A stretch of 64,000 bases of DNA, from the NCBI RefSeq assembly GCF_005887115.1, contig NZ_PNCJ01000005.1:62001-126000 (forward strand), in the 5' to 3' direction. Position numbers and translations under genes: made by a program. Within the stretch, counting starts at the first letter, position 1, and each line of letters opens with the position of its first letter. The stretch comes from Pseudoalteromonas rubra. Its GTDB lineage: Bacteria > Pseudomonadota > Gammaproteobacteria > Enterobacterales > Alteromonadaceae. The notes beneath the pieces are model-generated. The model was not told the origin of the DNA, searched no databases, and worked only from the letters and a program-made list of their open reading frames with translations. This document shows positions 18,777 to 27,242 of this stretch, one piece after another.

Positions 18777-19655
18777 TCATATCTCCTGCGCTTTTAACCA
18801 GGCCATAAATATCTTCAGGCGGGTGATCCGAGCCGAGTTGGGATCATAAACCAGATAACGTTTTACCGGATTGGGGTGGGGCAGTTTAAATGGGATCATC
18901 AGCTCGCCACTATCGAGTTGACGCTGAAACAGATAAGGCACTGCCAGCGTGACACCGTGGCCATTAGCGACGGCACTGAGTGCCATATCTGTAGAGTTCA
19001 CATAGGTCCAGTGCGGATGTTCAGCATAGCCAGGCACGCTATGTGCCTCAAACCACTGGGGCCAGTCATAAGCACCAGACTGCTCTAAGGCGACCAGCCA
19101 GGTCGACAGCAAATCGGCAGGCGCCGCTAGTGGCAATGATTCAGCAAGCTGAGCGGAGCACACAGGCAAAACAGGCGATGTGCCAAAGTATTCACACGCT
19201 AACGTCGTCGGCGTGTGCTTTTCTACTTCAGTGCCAAACCGGATCGCCAGATCAATGCGGGCGTGTTGTAAATCTTCAAAGCTGGCGGATGAGTGCAGAC
19301 GAATGCGGATCTGCGGATACAAACTCGCGAATTCCTGCAATCTGGGCATCAGCCACAGGGTATTAAATGCCTGGGTAGAACTGATGCAAAGCTCGCCCGC
19401 CAATTCTTCCTGACGTAAACGATTTATACCCTGACCGATCATCGTTAAGGCAGGTGCAATATGTTCGTGTAACGTTTCACCCGCCTGTGTGAGCTGCATG
19501 TGTCGGCCGGTCCTGACAAACAGCCGCTGTGCCAACTGCTGCTCCAGCAAGCGCATTTGCTGGCTGACCGCCGCCTGAGAGATGCACAATTCAGCGGCTG
19601 CCAGACTGTAGCTTTGATGTCTTGCCGCACACTCAAACGTCACAAGCAGATTCAT
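18777..19655 (-). CDS. LysR family transcriptional regulator (GcvA-like)
   Basis: 292 residues. N-terminal LysR helix-turn-helix (SLAAAELCISQAAVSQQMRLLE) and a type-2 periplasmic-binding-like effector domain of the GcvA/AmpR subgroup, with features such as DLAIRFG and LAVPYLF. The ATG at 19655 is preferred to a GTG four codons upstream. It is divergent from the PEP-mutase-like gene at 19809 with about 150 bp between them, the usual geometry for a LysR protein and its target. The distance to the permease downstream (116 bp, with operators between) argues against co-transcription. Confidence 0.9.
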   Translation of the reverse strand: MNLLVTFECAARHQSYSLAAAELCISQAAVSQQMRLLEQQLAQRLFVRTGRHMQLTQAGETLHEHIAPALTMIGQGINRLRQEELAGELCISSTQAFNTLWLMPRLQEFASLYPQIRIRLHSSASFEDLQHARIDLAIRFGTEVEKHTPTTLACEYFGTSPVLPVCSAQLAESLPLAAPADLLSTWLVALEQSGAYDWPQWFEAHSVPGYAEHPHWTYVNSTDMALSAVANGHGVTLAVPYLFQRQLDSGELMIPFKLPHPNPVKRYLVYDPNSARITRLKIFMAWLKAQEI

Positions 19656-19808
19656 ATTTTTAAACACGATAGGGATGCTTCCGAGCTTCTGGAAAGCCTT
19701 ATTATAAGCTCTGCTTATAATACAAGTCGATTTTTATCGTTGGTCTTTTATTTCTCGCAAACGCACTATGTCGCCAACAAAAACAAACATCTGGAAAAGC
19801 GAGACGAT

Positions 19809-20570
19809 ATGCAACACTTCACACAGCTACATCAACAAACAACCCCTCTTTTACTGGCGAATGTCTGGGATGCTGCCAGTGCCAAAGCAGCACAACACGC
19901 CGGATATCAGGCCATAGGTACCTCCAGTGCCGCCGTCGCCAGTGTGCTGGGCTACGAGGACGGTGAACAGCTCCCTTTCGACGAGCTTCACTTTATGGTC
20001 AGCCGTATCGCCAGTGTCACCAGCTTACCACTAAGTGTGGATATTGAAGCGGGCTACAGCCGTGACCCACAACAAATTGCAAAACATATTCAGCAACTTG
20101 CACAACTGGGCGTAGTCGGGGTTAACCTTGAAGACAGCCTGGTTGGCTCAACACGTACGTTAACCCATGCCGGTGAGTTTGCTGAATGTTTAGCGTCAGT
20201 ACGCGGCCATTTAATTGCACAGCAGACAGACATTTTTATCAATGTACGCTGTGACGCCTTTTTGCTGGGTCTGGAAAACGCGCGCGAGGAAGCATTACAT
20301 CGGGCTCAACAATACCAGCAGGCTGGGGCTGATGGTTTGTTCTTGCCCTGCATTGTCAAGCCAGCAGATATTCAGGCCATCACACATGCGTGTGCACTGC
20401 CGCTGAATGTGATGGCGATGCCTGATTTACCCGACATCGACATCCTGGCCGGGCTAGGTGTTAAACGGATCAGTATGGGCAACTTCGCCTTTGAGGGCAT
20501 GCACACTCACCTGAACACTGCGCTTGAACAGATCCGCTCACAGGGCAACTGTGCGCCCTTGTTCAGCTGA
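19809..20570 (+). CDS. Isocitrate lyase/PEP mutase superfamily enzyme
   Basis: 253 residues, TIM-barrel fold of the PEP mutase/isocitrate lyase superfamily. Visible features are an N-terminal LLANVWDAASAKAAQHAGY, the metal-site region SVDIEAGYS and GVNLEDSL, and a conserved FINVRCDAFLLG. The isocitrate lyase KKCGH signature is absent, so this belongs to the small carboxyphosphonate mutase/oxaloacetate decarboxylase-like group with unresolved substrate. The long frame upstream of 19809 has no family similarity; the ATG at 19809 was chosen because homologues start at MQHFTQLH-like sequences, though the ribosome site is weak. The 3' end overlaps the convergent LysR gene by 33 bp. Confidence 0.88.
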   Translation: MQHFTQLHQQTTPLLLANVWDAASAKAAQHAGYQAIGTSSAAVASVLGYEDGEQLPFDELHFMVSRIASVTSLPLSVDIEAGYSRDPQQIAKHIQQLAQLGVVGVNLEDSLVGSTRTLTHAGEFAECLASVRGHLIAQQTDIFINVRCDAFLLGLENAREEALHRAQQYQQAGADGLFLPCIVKPADIQAITHACALPLNVMAMPDLPDIDILAGLGVKRISMGNFAFEGMHTHLNTALEQIRSQGNCAPLFS

Positions 20571-21530
20571 TCCGTCAAAGCGGATACGCGCCGGCCAATG
20601 CTCGGCCCAGGTATGGGTTGGCGTTTCTTGTTGCACTGCTAAAGCCGCAACCAAAAAATCCAGAAAAACCCGTACTCTGGCAGGCAGGTATTCACGTTTG
20701 GGGTAAATCGCAAATACCCCGCCCTCTGGCAAAGGCGCTCTGAACGCGGGGTAGAGTGACACCAATGCTCCAGTTTCCAAACCTGCTTTAGCCAAAAAGT
20801 GCGGTAACTGAGCAAATCCCAGACCATCGGCACATAATTGTGCCATGGCCTCGCCATCATCGGTAATATGGGTACGATGCAGGTCACAGAGCTGATAATT
20901 TCCCTGCTCATCTGGCAGAAAAATCGGTTGTAGCTGCTGTGTTTCTTTGATCTTAAAGCCTATCCAGGCATGACTGTCGAAATCGCCTCGACTGTCTGGC
21001 GTGCCATGCTGTTCAAGATAATCCGGTGAAGCACATACTAAAAAATCCATCGGACTCAGACAGCGCGCAACCAAACGACTGTCTTTGATAAACCCTGTAC
21101 GCAACGCCACATCAATGTCTTGCTCGATAATATCCACATGCATATCGTCTAGAGATAACTCCAGTGTGATCTCGGGATAACGCTGACAAAACGCTTTAAG
21201 TAACGGGCGCAGGTAAAGGTGACCATAACACACGGCGGAGTTCACCTTTAACCGTCCTCTGGGTGCGTCATTGAGTTGTCTGAGCTCATCTTCACAGCTG
21301 GACAGGGCCTGAATGCTCGAACGTACGGTGTGTGCATAATGCCGCCCGGCGGCGGTGATCTTCAATTGCCGGGTGGAGCGCTGAAATAAAGTTACCCCCA
21401 GCTCAGCTTCGAGGCGACTTACGGCTTTACTGATGGTAGAAGGATCTGTATTACAGACACGCGCTGCAGCCGCAAAGCTTTGTTCCTCACAGGTTGCCAG
21501 AAACAGTGTCAGTGATCTCAGTTTATCCAT
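20538..21530 (-). CDS. LysR family transcriptional regulator
   Basis: 330 residues. Helix-turn-helix at AAARVCNTDPSTISKAVSRLE, then a CrgA-like substrate-binding domain (SAVCYGHLYLRPLLKAF, DVALRTGFIKDSRLVAR). The C-terminus is ~25 residues longer than usual and overlaps the end of the PEP-mutase-like gene by 33 bp on the opposite strand. It is divergent from the MFS operon at 21690 with 159 bp between them, so that operon is its likely target. Confidence 0.9.
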   Translation of the reverse strand: MDKLRSLTLFLATCEEQSFAAAARVCNTDPSTISKAVSRLEAELGVTLFQRSTRQLKITAAGRHYAHTVRSSIQALSSCEDELRQLNDAPRGRLKVNSAVCYGHLYLRPLLKAFCQRYPEITLELSLDDMHVDIIEQDIDVALRTGFIKDSRLVARCLSPMDFLVCASPDYLEQHGTPDSRGDFDSHAWIGFKIKETQQLQPIFLPDEQGNYQLCDLHRTHITDDGEAMAQLCADGLGFAQLPHFLAKAGLETGALVSLYPAFRAPLPEGGVFAIYPKREYLPARVRVFLDFLVAALAVQQETPTHTWAEHWPARIRFDGSAEQGRTVAL

Positions 21531-21689
21531 GATAGTCAGTCCTGTGCATTGGGTAAACAGCGTCGATATTTACACTATATCAGCAATTATTCATGAATAG
21601 TATTCACGACTCAATGGCAAAACCGCTGGTTTTTCCACCTCTCTGAACCTCTTAGAGTGATGACAAAATAACTCAGGAGGCGACACACT

Positions 21690-22898
21690 ATGCGACAGCA
21701 CACTGCAAAGCATGCAGAAAACTCAGGGATCCGTTATTTTTGCCTGGCATTCGTTGCCATGGCCGGACTGGCCTATCTCAACTTTTTACCCGCCGTTGTG
21801 GATGCGCTGGCAGGCGGGGGTGGTTTTTCCGCGCAACAGGCCGGTACTTTGGTGGCCAGCAATGGGTATGGCGCATTACTGGGCAGCATCTGCGCTATCT
21901 TTGTGGTTCGACATATTGCCTGGAAACCCGCTTTACTGTTCACCTTCATCGCATTAGGCGCTATGGAGCTGAGTACATCAGCATGGAGCACTTATACAGG
22001 TTTGCTGGCTTGGAGATTTATCGCCGGGGTACTGGGCGGCTTTAGTGTCGGTATATCATTTGCCATCCTCGCGCGCTTAACGAACCCGGACAGAGCCTTC
22101 GGCACCTTGCTGTTTATTCAGTTCAGTATCGGCTCTGCGGTGATCTATGCCGTGCCAGCACTTGAGCGCCTGCTCGGTGACTACGCCGTGTTTTATATCA
22201 TGGCTGCGCTGGTGTTTATTGCTATGCTCTTTTTGCCCTTGCTGCCAGCCTTGCCGGCAGCAGATAACCCCAAACAGCATTCAAAACGTCTGCGCTTAAC
22301 CGCCAAAAGCGCCCGGTTGCTGCTGGCGATGCTGCTCTATCTGGTCGCGGCCAGCGGGATTTGGGCGTTTGCGGGCCAGATGGGTCTAAGTGCAGGCCAG
22401 TCTCAAACCCAGATCAGCCAGATCATTGCACTGACCGGTTTACTGGGACTGGCAGGCGCGTTACTCCCCATTCTGAAACCAGGTCAGACACACCGCACAC
22501 TGTATTTATGTAGCAGCATTTTACTCTCTTTTATGGCTGCCTTACTGCTCATTTATGCGCATTTTAACCTCGTCTATATGCTGGCCCTGGCACTGTTATT
22601 TTTTTCCTGGCCCGCCGTGCATGCCTACCTGCTCGCCCTCATCGCAGAGCAGGATAGTTCAGGACAACTTTCATCCGTCGCAGTCGTGGTATCCAGCATA
22701 GGCGTGGCATCTGGCCCACTCCTCGGTGCGGCGCTACTAAGCAACGATATCTACACCACTATGCTGTGCACCTTTGCAGCCCTGTTTACCCTTTGCCTGC
22801 TTTTGCTACAACGCCCGTTAAAAAGCCCCGCTCAGCGACACTCACAGCAAAGTGCTCCCTCAGATCAGGCTTACCAAACAACCAGGAGTATCCGATGA
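21690..22898 (+). CDS. MFS transporter
   Basis: 402 residues with about twelve hydrophobic segments and an N-terminal region resembling the YbfB/arabinose-type major facilitator permeases (GTLVASNGYGALLGSI, and a loop ARLTNPDRAFGTL between the halves). The substrate cannot be predicted. CAGGAGG lies 8 bases before the ATG. It is the first gene of a four-gene operon: the stop overlaps the next start (ATGA). A LysR regulator is divergently transcribed upstream. Confidence 0.88.
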   Translation: MRQHTAKHAENSGIRYFCLAFVAMAGLAYLNFLPAVVDALAGGGGFSAQQAGTLVASNGYGALLGSICAIFVVRHIAWKPALLFTFIALGAMELSTSAWSTYTGLLAWRFIAGVLGGFSVGISFAILARLTNPDRAFGTLLFIQFSIGSAVIYAVPALERLLGDYAVFYIMAALVFIAMLFLPLLPALPAADNPKQHSKRLRLTAKSARLLLAMLLYLVAASGIWAFAGQMGLSAGQSQTQISQIIALTGLLGLAGALLPILKPGQTHRTLYLCSSILLSFMAALLLIYAHFNLVYMLALALLFFSWPAVHAYLLALIAEQDSSGQLSSVAVVVSSIGVASGPLLGAALLSNDIYTTMLCTFAALFTLCLLLLQRPLKSPAQRHSQQSAPSDQAYQTTRSIR

Positions 22899-23452
22899 TC
22901 AAATATCTACTGAACAAAATGCTCATATCGATGCAAAAAAAGTATGACTACGACGTCGCGTATATGCAGGACATCCTGTCCGCGGATCTAAGCGCCTTTT
23001 TTAAATACCTGAAATTTCAGTCCATGGCGGGTTATCGTGGAGATTTGCCTACGGCACCTTTATATGCCGCCAGATTACGCGCCATCTTATGGGACGACTG
23101 TGGCCCCTGCACTCAGCTGCTGGTCAATATGGCACTGGAAGCGGGTGTGCCTGCGGCGCAGATCAGTGCAATCGTCAACAAAGACCTCACTGCATTACCT
23201 GATGAACTCGCTCAGATAGTGGAATTTACCGATCTGGTGTTAGCCCATGATCCCAGTGCCGATGACATTCGCCCGCATATCCGTGCCATGTGGGGAGATC
23301 AGGGACTGATTGCGATCGCGTTTAGTATCAGCTCTTGTCGTGTCTATCCGGCCCTTAAATATACCTTAGGGTATGGCAAAGCATGCAGCCGTGTGGTCGT
23401 GAATGAGCAAACGCTGACGCCGTCTGACAAAAGCCGTTCAGTAACAGGGTAA
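22895..23452 (+). CDS. AhpD/carboxymuconolactone decarboxylase-like protein
   Basis: 185 residues, all helical by composition. The motif WDDCGPCTQLLVNMALE (Cys69 and Cys72, CxxC) resembles the active site of AhpD-like alkylhydroperoxidase/carboxymuconolactone decarboxylases. The start at 22895 overlaps the MFS stop codon as ATGA and follows CAGGAG; the longer frame from 22766 lies inside the MFS gene in another frame. In this operon with an SCO protein it may have a thiol redox role; the substrate is unknown. Confidence 0.75.
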   Translation: MIKYLLNKMLISMQKKYDYDVAYMQDILSADLSAFFKYLKFQSMAGYRGDLPTAPLYAARLRAILWDDCGPCTQLLVNMALEAGVPAAQISAIVNKDLTALPDELAQIVEFTDLVLAHDPSADDIRPHIRAMWGDQGLIAIAFSISSCRVYPALKYTLGYGKACSRVVVNEQTLTPSDKSRSVTG

Positions 23453-23456
23453 TGTT

Positions 23457-23858
23457 ATGCGCAATCAAGTCATCACATCCGTCGCCGTCTTACTTGGGCT
23501 GGCGGCGCTGGCCAATGGCGTGTTGATGCTGCTTTACCCGCAACAGTGGTACTGGAGTGTGCCCGGCGTGCCTGACAGGGGATTTTACAACCAGCACTTT
23601 ATACGTGATATCGGTATGCTGTATATGCTGATTGGAGGGGCATTCAGCTATGGTGCTTTCTACGTCCGCTACCGTTTTCAGCTGTGGCTGTTTCCCGCTT
23701 TATGGTTGAGCAGCCATGCGCTATTTCATTTTTGGGAGGTACTGGTCGGGATCTGCGGGCCAATTTTTCTGTTAATTGATTTTGCTGGCGTTACTTTACC
23801 CGCGTTATTGGCGCTGGGATTGTGCTACCTGGCAAAGAGGGCAGAGGAAGATGAGTAG
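23457..23858 (+). CDS. Four-helix integral membrane protein, unknown function
   Basis: 133 residues with four predicted membrane segments (about 5-27, 50-72, 75-95, 100-125). The hydrophilic loop after TM1 holds a conserved-looking WYWSVPGVPDRGFYNQHF, and TM3 contains HALFHFWEV, giving several His residues in or near the membrane. It starts 4 bp after the AhpD-like gene and overlaps the SCO gene start by 8 bp. It could be a partner of the SCO protein in copper or haem handling (inference). Confidence 0.75.
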   Translation: MRNQVITSVAVLLGLAALANGVLMLLYPQQWYWSVPGVPDRGFYNQHFIRDIGMLYMLIGGAFSYGAFYVRYRFQLWLFPALWLSSHALFHFWEVLVGICGPIFLLIDFAGVTLPALLALGLCYLAKRAEEDE

Positions 23859-24504
23859 CAGACACGCTTTGATATTAACTCTGTTTACAGGTTTAGGTCT
23901 GGGCCTGGTATTACCTACCACCCCACCGTCCCAGTCAGCCATAGTACAGAACCTGATGCAGGAAACTGAACGCAGTCTGAAGCCATTTGAACTGCAAGGC
24001 GCAGGAGGTAAGTTTGATATGCAATCATTGCAGGGGAAATGGACATTGATCATGTTCGGTTTCACACACTGTCCGGATATTTGTCCGACAACTCTCTCTC
24101 GACTGGCAGTTCTTGAAACTCATATGTCGAGGTTATCAAACCACCAGACGCTGGCGTACCTGTTTGTCTCGATCGACCCAGGGCGCGATTCGATAGCCAT
24201 GCTCGACATGTATGTAAGCCAATTTAGCCCATCATTTTTCAGTGTTACCGGTCACCCGGAGCAGCTCAAGTCATTGGCGAATAACCTAGGCACGCAGTTT
24301 CAGGTTGACCCTAAACCAGACAATTATCAAGTTGCCCATTCCACCTTGCTTTACCTTACGGGTCCGCAGGGAAAGTTGCGTGCGCGTTTTAATATTGATC
24401 ACAACCTGATTGAGTTGGCGCATCAATTACACAGCGTTATAAGCCGGGCAGAGAGTGTAAAGGGGGTTTACGTAGAGAGGAGAAGGGTTGATAGCCCACG
24501 ATAA
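23851..24504 (+). CDS. SCO family protein (SCO1/SenC, copper chaperone/thiol reductase)
   Basis: 217 residues. An N-terminal hydrophobic anchor (ALILTLFTGLGLGLVL) is followed by a thioredoxin-like domain with the copper-binding CPDIC motif (Cys74, Cys78) in FTHCPDICPTTL and a distal His in YQVAHSTLLYL, the third ligand in the family. SCO proteins deliver copper to the CuA site of cytochrome oxidase or act as thiol reductases. The start at 23851 follows GAGGAAG and overlaps the preceding gene by 8 bp; the longer frame from 23776 is inside that gene. Last gene of the operon, with a strong terminator behind it. Confidence 0.9.
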   Translation: MSSRHALILTLFTGLGLGLVLPTTPPSQSAIVQNLMQETERSLKPFELQGAGGKFDMQSLQGKWTLIMFGFTHCPDICPTTLSRLAVLETHMSRLSNHQTLAYLFVSIDPGRDSIAMLDMYVSQFSPSFFSVTGHPEQLKSLANNLGTQFQVDPKPDNYQVAHSTLLYLTGPQGKLRARFNIDHNLIELAHQLHSVISRAESVKGVYVERRRVDSPR

Positions 24505-24510
24505 GCAAAG

Positions 24511-24538
24511 AAAAAGGCAGCCATTGACTGCCTTTTTT
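24511..24538. terminator. Bidirectional terminator after the SCO gene
   Basis: Stem AAAAAGGCAG / CTGCCTTTTTT with a 7-base loop. A and T runs flank both sides, so it can serve the SCO operon and the convergent small-protein pair. Confidence 0.85.
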
Positions 24539-24543
24539 CGCGA

Positions 24544-24663
24544 TTAATTCGCTTTCTTGATCGCTTTTTTCAGCTTTTTGATTTTCGCTTCATGTTTTGC
24601 GATCTTACCAGTACGTTTCTGTACTTCTTTCTTTAGCTTTTTAACATCAACTTTCTTAGCCAT
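24544..24663 (-). CDS. 39-residue lysine-rich protein
   Basis: A very short, extremely basic protein (MAKKVDVKKLKKEVQKRTG at the start, ending KKLKKAIKKAN): 18 of 39 residues are Lys or Arg, and a heptad-like pattern of Val/Leu/Ile suggests one long helix. Its ATG overlaps the stop codon of the preceding small gene by 8 bp, and the ribosome site GGAGATCAGG lies within that gene. It could bind nucleic acid or act as a partner of the ribbon-helix-helix protein. No family recognised. Confidence 0.65.
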   Translation of the reverse strand: MAKKVDVKKLKKEVQKRTGKIAKHEAKIKKLKKAIKKAN

Positions 24664-24841
24664 CCTGATCTCCTTTGACCGGTTTCTCTTGCTCTGGCTT
24701 GTGCTTTTTCACAAACCGCTTAATAAACTTTCTAATTTCGCGGGAAGAGGAGGTATCAAGTTCGTTGCACAAGGCGACAAACTCATCTCTTTGCGCTTTG
24801 TTTATACGCACAATCAGTTGTGCATCTTTGTTGTTAGCCAT
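24656..24841 (-). CDS. Small ribbon-helix-helix-like DNA-binding protein
   Basis: 61 residues. The pattern QLIVRINKAQRDEFVALCNE, followed by a second helix with DTSSSREIRKFIKRFVKKH, fits an Arc/CopG-type ribbon-helix-helix: a short beta strand with alternating residues, then two helices. The C-terminal tail is charged. AGGAAG precedes the ATG by 8 bases. It is translationally coupled to the 39-residue basic protein. Upstream DNA carries paired GTATATAC palindromes suitable for autoregulation. No toxin partner is visible, so a toxin-antitoxin role is not supported. Confidence 0.7.
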   Translation of the reverse strand: MANNKDAQLIVRINKAQRDEFVALCNELDTSSSREIRKFIKRFVKKHKPEQEKPVKGDQDG

Positions 24842-24880
24842 GCTCTGCTTCCTGCATCGGAGGTGTATTTTTCACCCCTG

Positions 24881-24901
24881 TGTATATACAACGTATATAC
24901 A
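24881..24901. promoter_or_regulatory. Paired GTATATAC operator-like palindromes
   Basis: Two identical palindromes GTATATAC (24882-24889 and 24893-24900), 11 bp centre to centre, about 40-60 bp upstream of the small ribbon-helix-helix gene. A spacing of one helical turn is typical of sites for cooperative RHH dimers. Confidence 0.5.
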
Positions 24902-25077
24902 TTATAAATGCGTGTCAACCCGCTTAAGCACATTTTGTCATTACACCTTCTTGGAGTAACCAATATCAACGGCCATATACGTCCTCTATATGTCTCAAAC
25001 CGGCCTCTTTCGGTGCCATAAAAGTCACTACACTGCACACAGAACACACCATCAATACACAAACAGGACAGTACACC

Positions 25078-25623
25078 ATGAATAAAGCACTACTTGTAAT
25101 AGATACTCAGGACTCGTTCTACCACACTCCTTATTGGTCCGTTCGCGATGTCGCAGACTTCCAGCACAACCTGACTCAGCTGATAGCAGCATTTCAGCGT
25201 AATCAACACAAAGTGATCAAAATTCTTCATAGTCGTGACGACGTGCCAGACAGTCCTTTCAATCCTGCCTCTGGGTTTGTTAAGCCCATGGCATTTTTGG
25301 ATATGCAGTTTGATAAAACCTTCCATAAATCAGTACACAACGCTTTTACCGATACAGGGCTTGCTATGTGGTTGAAAAGAAATAACATAGACTGTGTCGC
25401 TATCTCGGGTATTCGCACTGAGCAGTGCTGCGAGACCACCGCCCGTGTAGCGAGCGATCTGGGCTTCCAGGTCGAATTTGTCACCGACGCAACCCTAACG
25501 TTTGATATGCAACATCAGCCAAACGGTCAACGTTTTAGGGCCGACGAAATCAAAGTCCGTACCGAACTGGTATTGGCTGAGCGTTTTGCCACAATCTGCA
25601 AAACACAGGACTTTGTGGCCTAA
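25078..25623 (+). CDS. Isochorismatase family cysteine hydrolase
   Basis: 181 residues. The cysteine hydrolase fold is shown by the N-terminal Asp in LLVIDTQDSF (Asp9) and the nucleophile Cys117 in SGIRTEQCCETTARVASDLG, with a cis-peptide-like turn before it. Members hydrolyse amides or vinyl ethers such as nicotinamide, ureidoacrylate or isochorismate; the exact substrate is not evident. It is followed 15 bp later by a GlxA-like regulator that probably belongs to the same operon and may sense a related compound. Confidence 0.88.
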   Translation: MNKALLVIDTQDSFYHTPYWSVRDVADFQHNLTQLIAAFQRNQHKVIKILHSRDDVPDSPFNPASGFVKPMAFLDMQFDKTFHKSVHNAFTDTGLAMWLKRNNIDCVAISGIRTEQCCETTARVASDLGFQVEFVTDATLTFDMQHQPNGQRFRADEIKVRTELVLAERFATICKTQDFVA

Positions 25624-25638
25624 GAATTGGGAGAAGAT

Positions 25639-26601
25639 ATGCCAGCACCGCAGCGATTTTACTTTGTTCTGCTAAACAATACCCTACCACTCGATTTGGC
25701 AGGACCATTGCAGGTGCTACTAGAAGCTAGGCGTGCAGGGCAGCCAATTGAGATACATTATGTCAGTGCCGAGCGTGAACAAATTATGGATGGCGGGCTG
25801 ATGCTACATCAGCTTAGCCCTTTACCCGGCCAACTGAATACCAATGATGTGGTCATCTTACCCGGCTGTAACGACTCGTTTGCTACCTATGACAGCCCGG
25901 CAGGCCTGGTTACCCAGCTGTGGTTAAAAGAGCAGGCCAGATATGACCCCTACATTTTAACTATCTGCTCAGGCGCAGTACTCGCAGCAAAAGCAGGACT
26001 AATTAATAACAAAGCCTGTACCACACACTTTGCGCTCATTGAGCGCTTCCGCCGGACGTTCCAAGCCAGCAAGGTGGCCGACAATCGTATCTTTGTACAG
26101 GACGGTAAGCTATTTAGTAGCGCAGGAATCAGTTCAGGCATAGACATGACACTGCACTTTGTCTCAGTGCAGTTTGGTGAGTACATTGCCGCCCGGGTTG
26201 CCAGAGAAATGTTAGTGTACTTTCGTCGCAATGGGCAGGATCCTCAGCTCAGCCCCTGGCTACGACATCGCAACCATATGCATCGAGCTTTACACCAGGT
26301 CCAGGATTTGGTCTGCAGTGAAGTGGGGGGCTCACATAGCCTGCAAACCCTGGCAAGTTCGGTCCATCTCTCAGTGCGCCAGCTTAGTCGGCTTTTTAAA
26401 CAAACCCTCGGGATCACACCGGGTGAGTATGTCAGTAGTATTAAAGTAGCACACGCCAAGGCGCTTTTATCCAGGAGTAATATACAGATTGAGGCCATCG
26501 CTGAAGCCTGCGGATACAGCAGTGCTCGTCACTTTCGACGGATCTGGAATCAATACGAACTCCTGTCTCCTTCCCAATACCGCCAGGCTCACCAACATTG
26601 A
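25639..26601 (+). CDS. GlxA family transcriptional regulator (DJ-1/PfpI plus AraC HTH)
   Basis: 320 residues. The N-terminal ~185 residues are a DJ-1/PfpI-type amidotransferase-like fold with the nucleophile-elbow-like ILTICSGAVLAAKAGL. The C-terminal part is an AraC double helix-turn-helix (SLQTLASSVHLSVRQLSRLFK and IEAIAEACGYSSARHFRRIW). This is the GlxA/FtrA regulator architecture. The ATG at 25639 is preceded by GGGAGAAG; a TTG four codons upstream is part of that ribosome site and was rejected. It probably regulates the upstream hydrolase gene. Confidence 0.9.
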   Translation: MPAPQRFYFVLLNNTLPLDLAGPLQVLLEARRAGQPIEIHYVSAEREQIMDGGLMLHQLSPLPGQLNTNDVVILPGCNDSFATYDSPAGLVTQLWLKEQARYDPYILTICSGAVLAAKAGLINNKACTTHFALIERFRRTFQASKVADNRIFVQDGKLFSSAGISSGIDMTLHFVSVQFGEYIAARVAREMLVYFRRNGQDPQLSPWLRHRNHMHRALHQVQDLVCSEVGGSHSLQTLASSVHLSVRQLSRLFKQTLGITPGEYVSSIKVAHAKALLSRSNIQIEAIAEACGYSSARHFRRIWNQYELLSPSQYRQAHQH

Positions 26602-26669
26602 GTGTTGCACTGGCCTTAGTGCACCTTACGATTTAAACTTCGTGTTTTCAGATAACTACAAATAACAAC

Positions 26670-27176
26670 ATGGCCGTTTTAGACATCCTAACCGCACCCG
26701 ATCCAAGACTGCAGGTAAAAGCAAAACCAGTCAGTGATATCACATCAGTACAACCGCTCATCGACGATATGCTCGATACTTTATATGCAACCAGCAATGG
26801 CATTGGCCTGGCTGCAACTCAGGTTGGCCGGGATGAAGCAATTGTGATCATCGACTTATCGGAAGAACGTAATGATCCATTAATCCTAATAAATCCGGAG
26901 GTGATCAGTGGCAGTAATAAAGCCATGGGTGAAGAAGGGTGTCTGTCAGTGCCGGACTACTTTGCCAAAGTGGAGCGCTACACAGAGGTTACTGTCAAGG
27001 GACTGGACCGCACTGGAAAGCCCATCACAGTGCACAGTGATGAATTTCTGGCCATTGTTATGCAACATGAAATAGATCATTTGTCAGGCAACCTGTTCAT
27101 TGATTACCTGTCTCCGCTAAAACGTCAAATGGCCATGAAAAAGGTAAAGAAATACGTTAAGGCTCAAAGCGCTTAA
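26670..27176 (+). CDS. def: Peptide deformylase
   Basis: 168 residues, the normal length. All three family motifs are intact: GIGLAATQVG, EEGCLSVP (metal ligand Cys91) and QHEIDHLSG (His133 and His137, catalytic Glu134). It removes the N-formyl group from nascent proteins. It is not next to fmt, as the housekeeping copy usually is, so it is probably a second, accessory deformylase. It is monocistronic and convergent with the azoreductase across a long inverted repeat. Confidence 0.95.
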   Translation: MAVLDILTAPDPRLQVKAKPVSDITSVQPLIDDMLDTLYATSNGIGLAATQVGRDEAIVIIDLSEERNDPLILINPEVISGSNKAMGEEGCLSVPDYFAKVERYTEVTVKGLDRTGKPITVHSDEFLAIVMQHEIDHLSGNLFIDYLSPLKRQMAMKKVKKYVKAQSA

Positions 27177-27196
27177 AGCGACATAACGTCCAGATA

Positions 27197-27235
27197 TTAG
27201 CCAGCAATGTTTAATTTAACATAAATGCTGGCTAA
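27197..27235. terminator. Long inverted repeat between convergent genes
   Basis: TTAGCCAGCA (27197-27206) pairs with TGCTGGCTAA (27226-27235), with a further ATGTT/AACAT pairing inside. It lies between the deformylase and azoreductase stop codons and probably works as a bidirectional terminator, although there is no strong T run. Confidence 0.55.
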
Positions 27236-27242
27236 GACCGGT

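Noticed and set aside
24544..24841. Toxin-antitoxin pair
   Set aside because: The ribbon-helix-helix-like protein is followed by a 39-residue basic peptide, not by a recognisable toxin.
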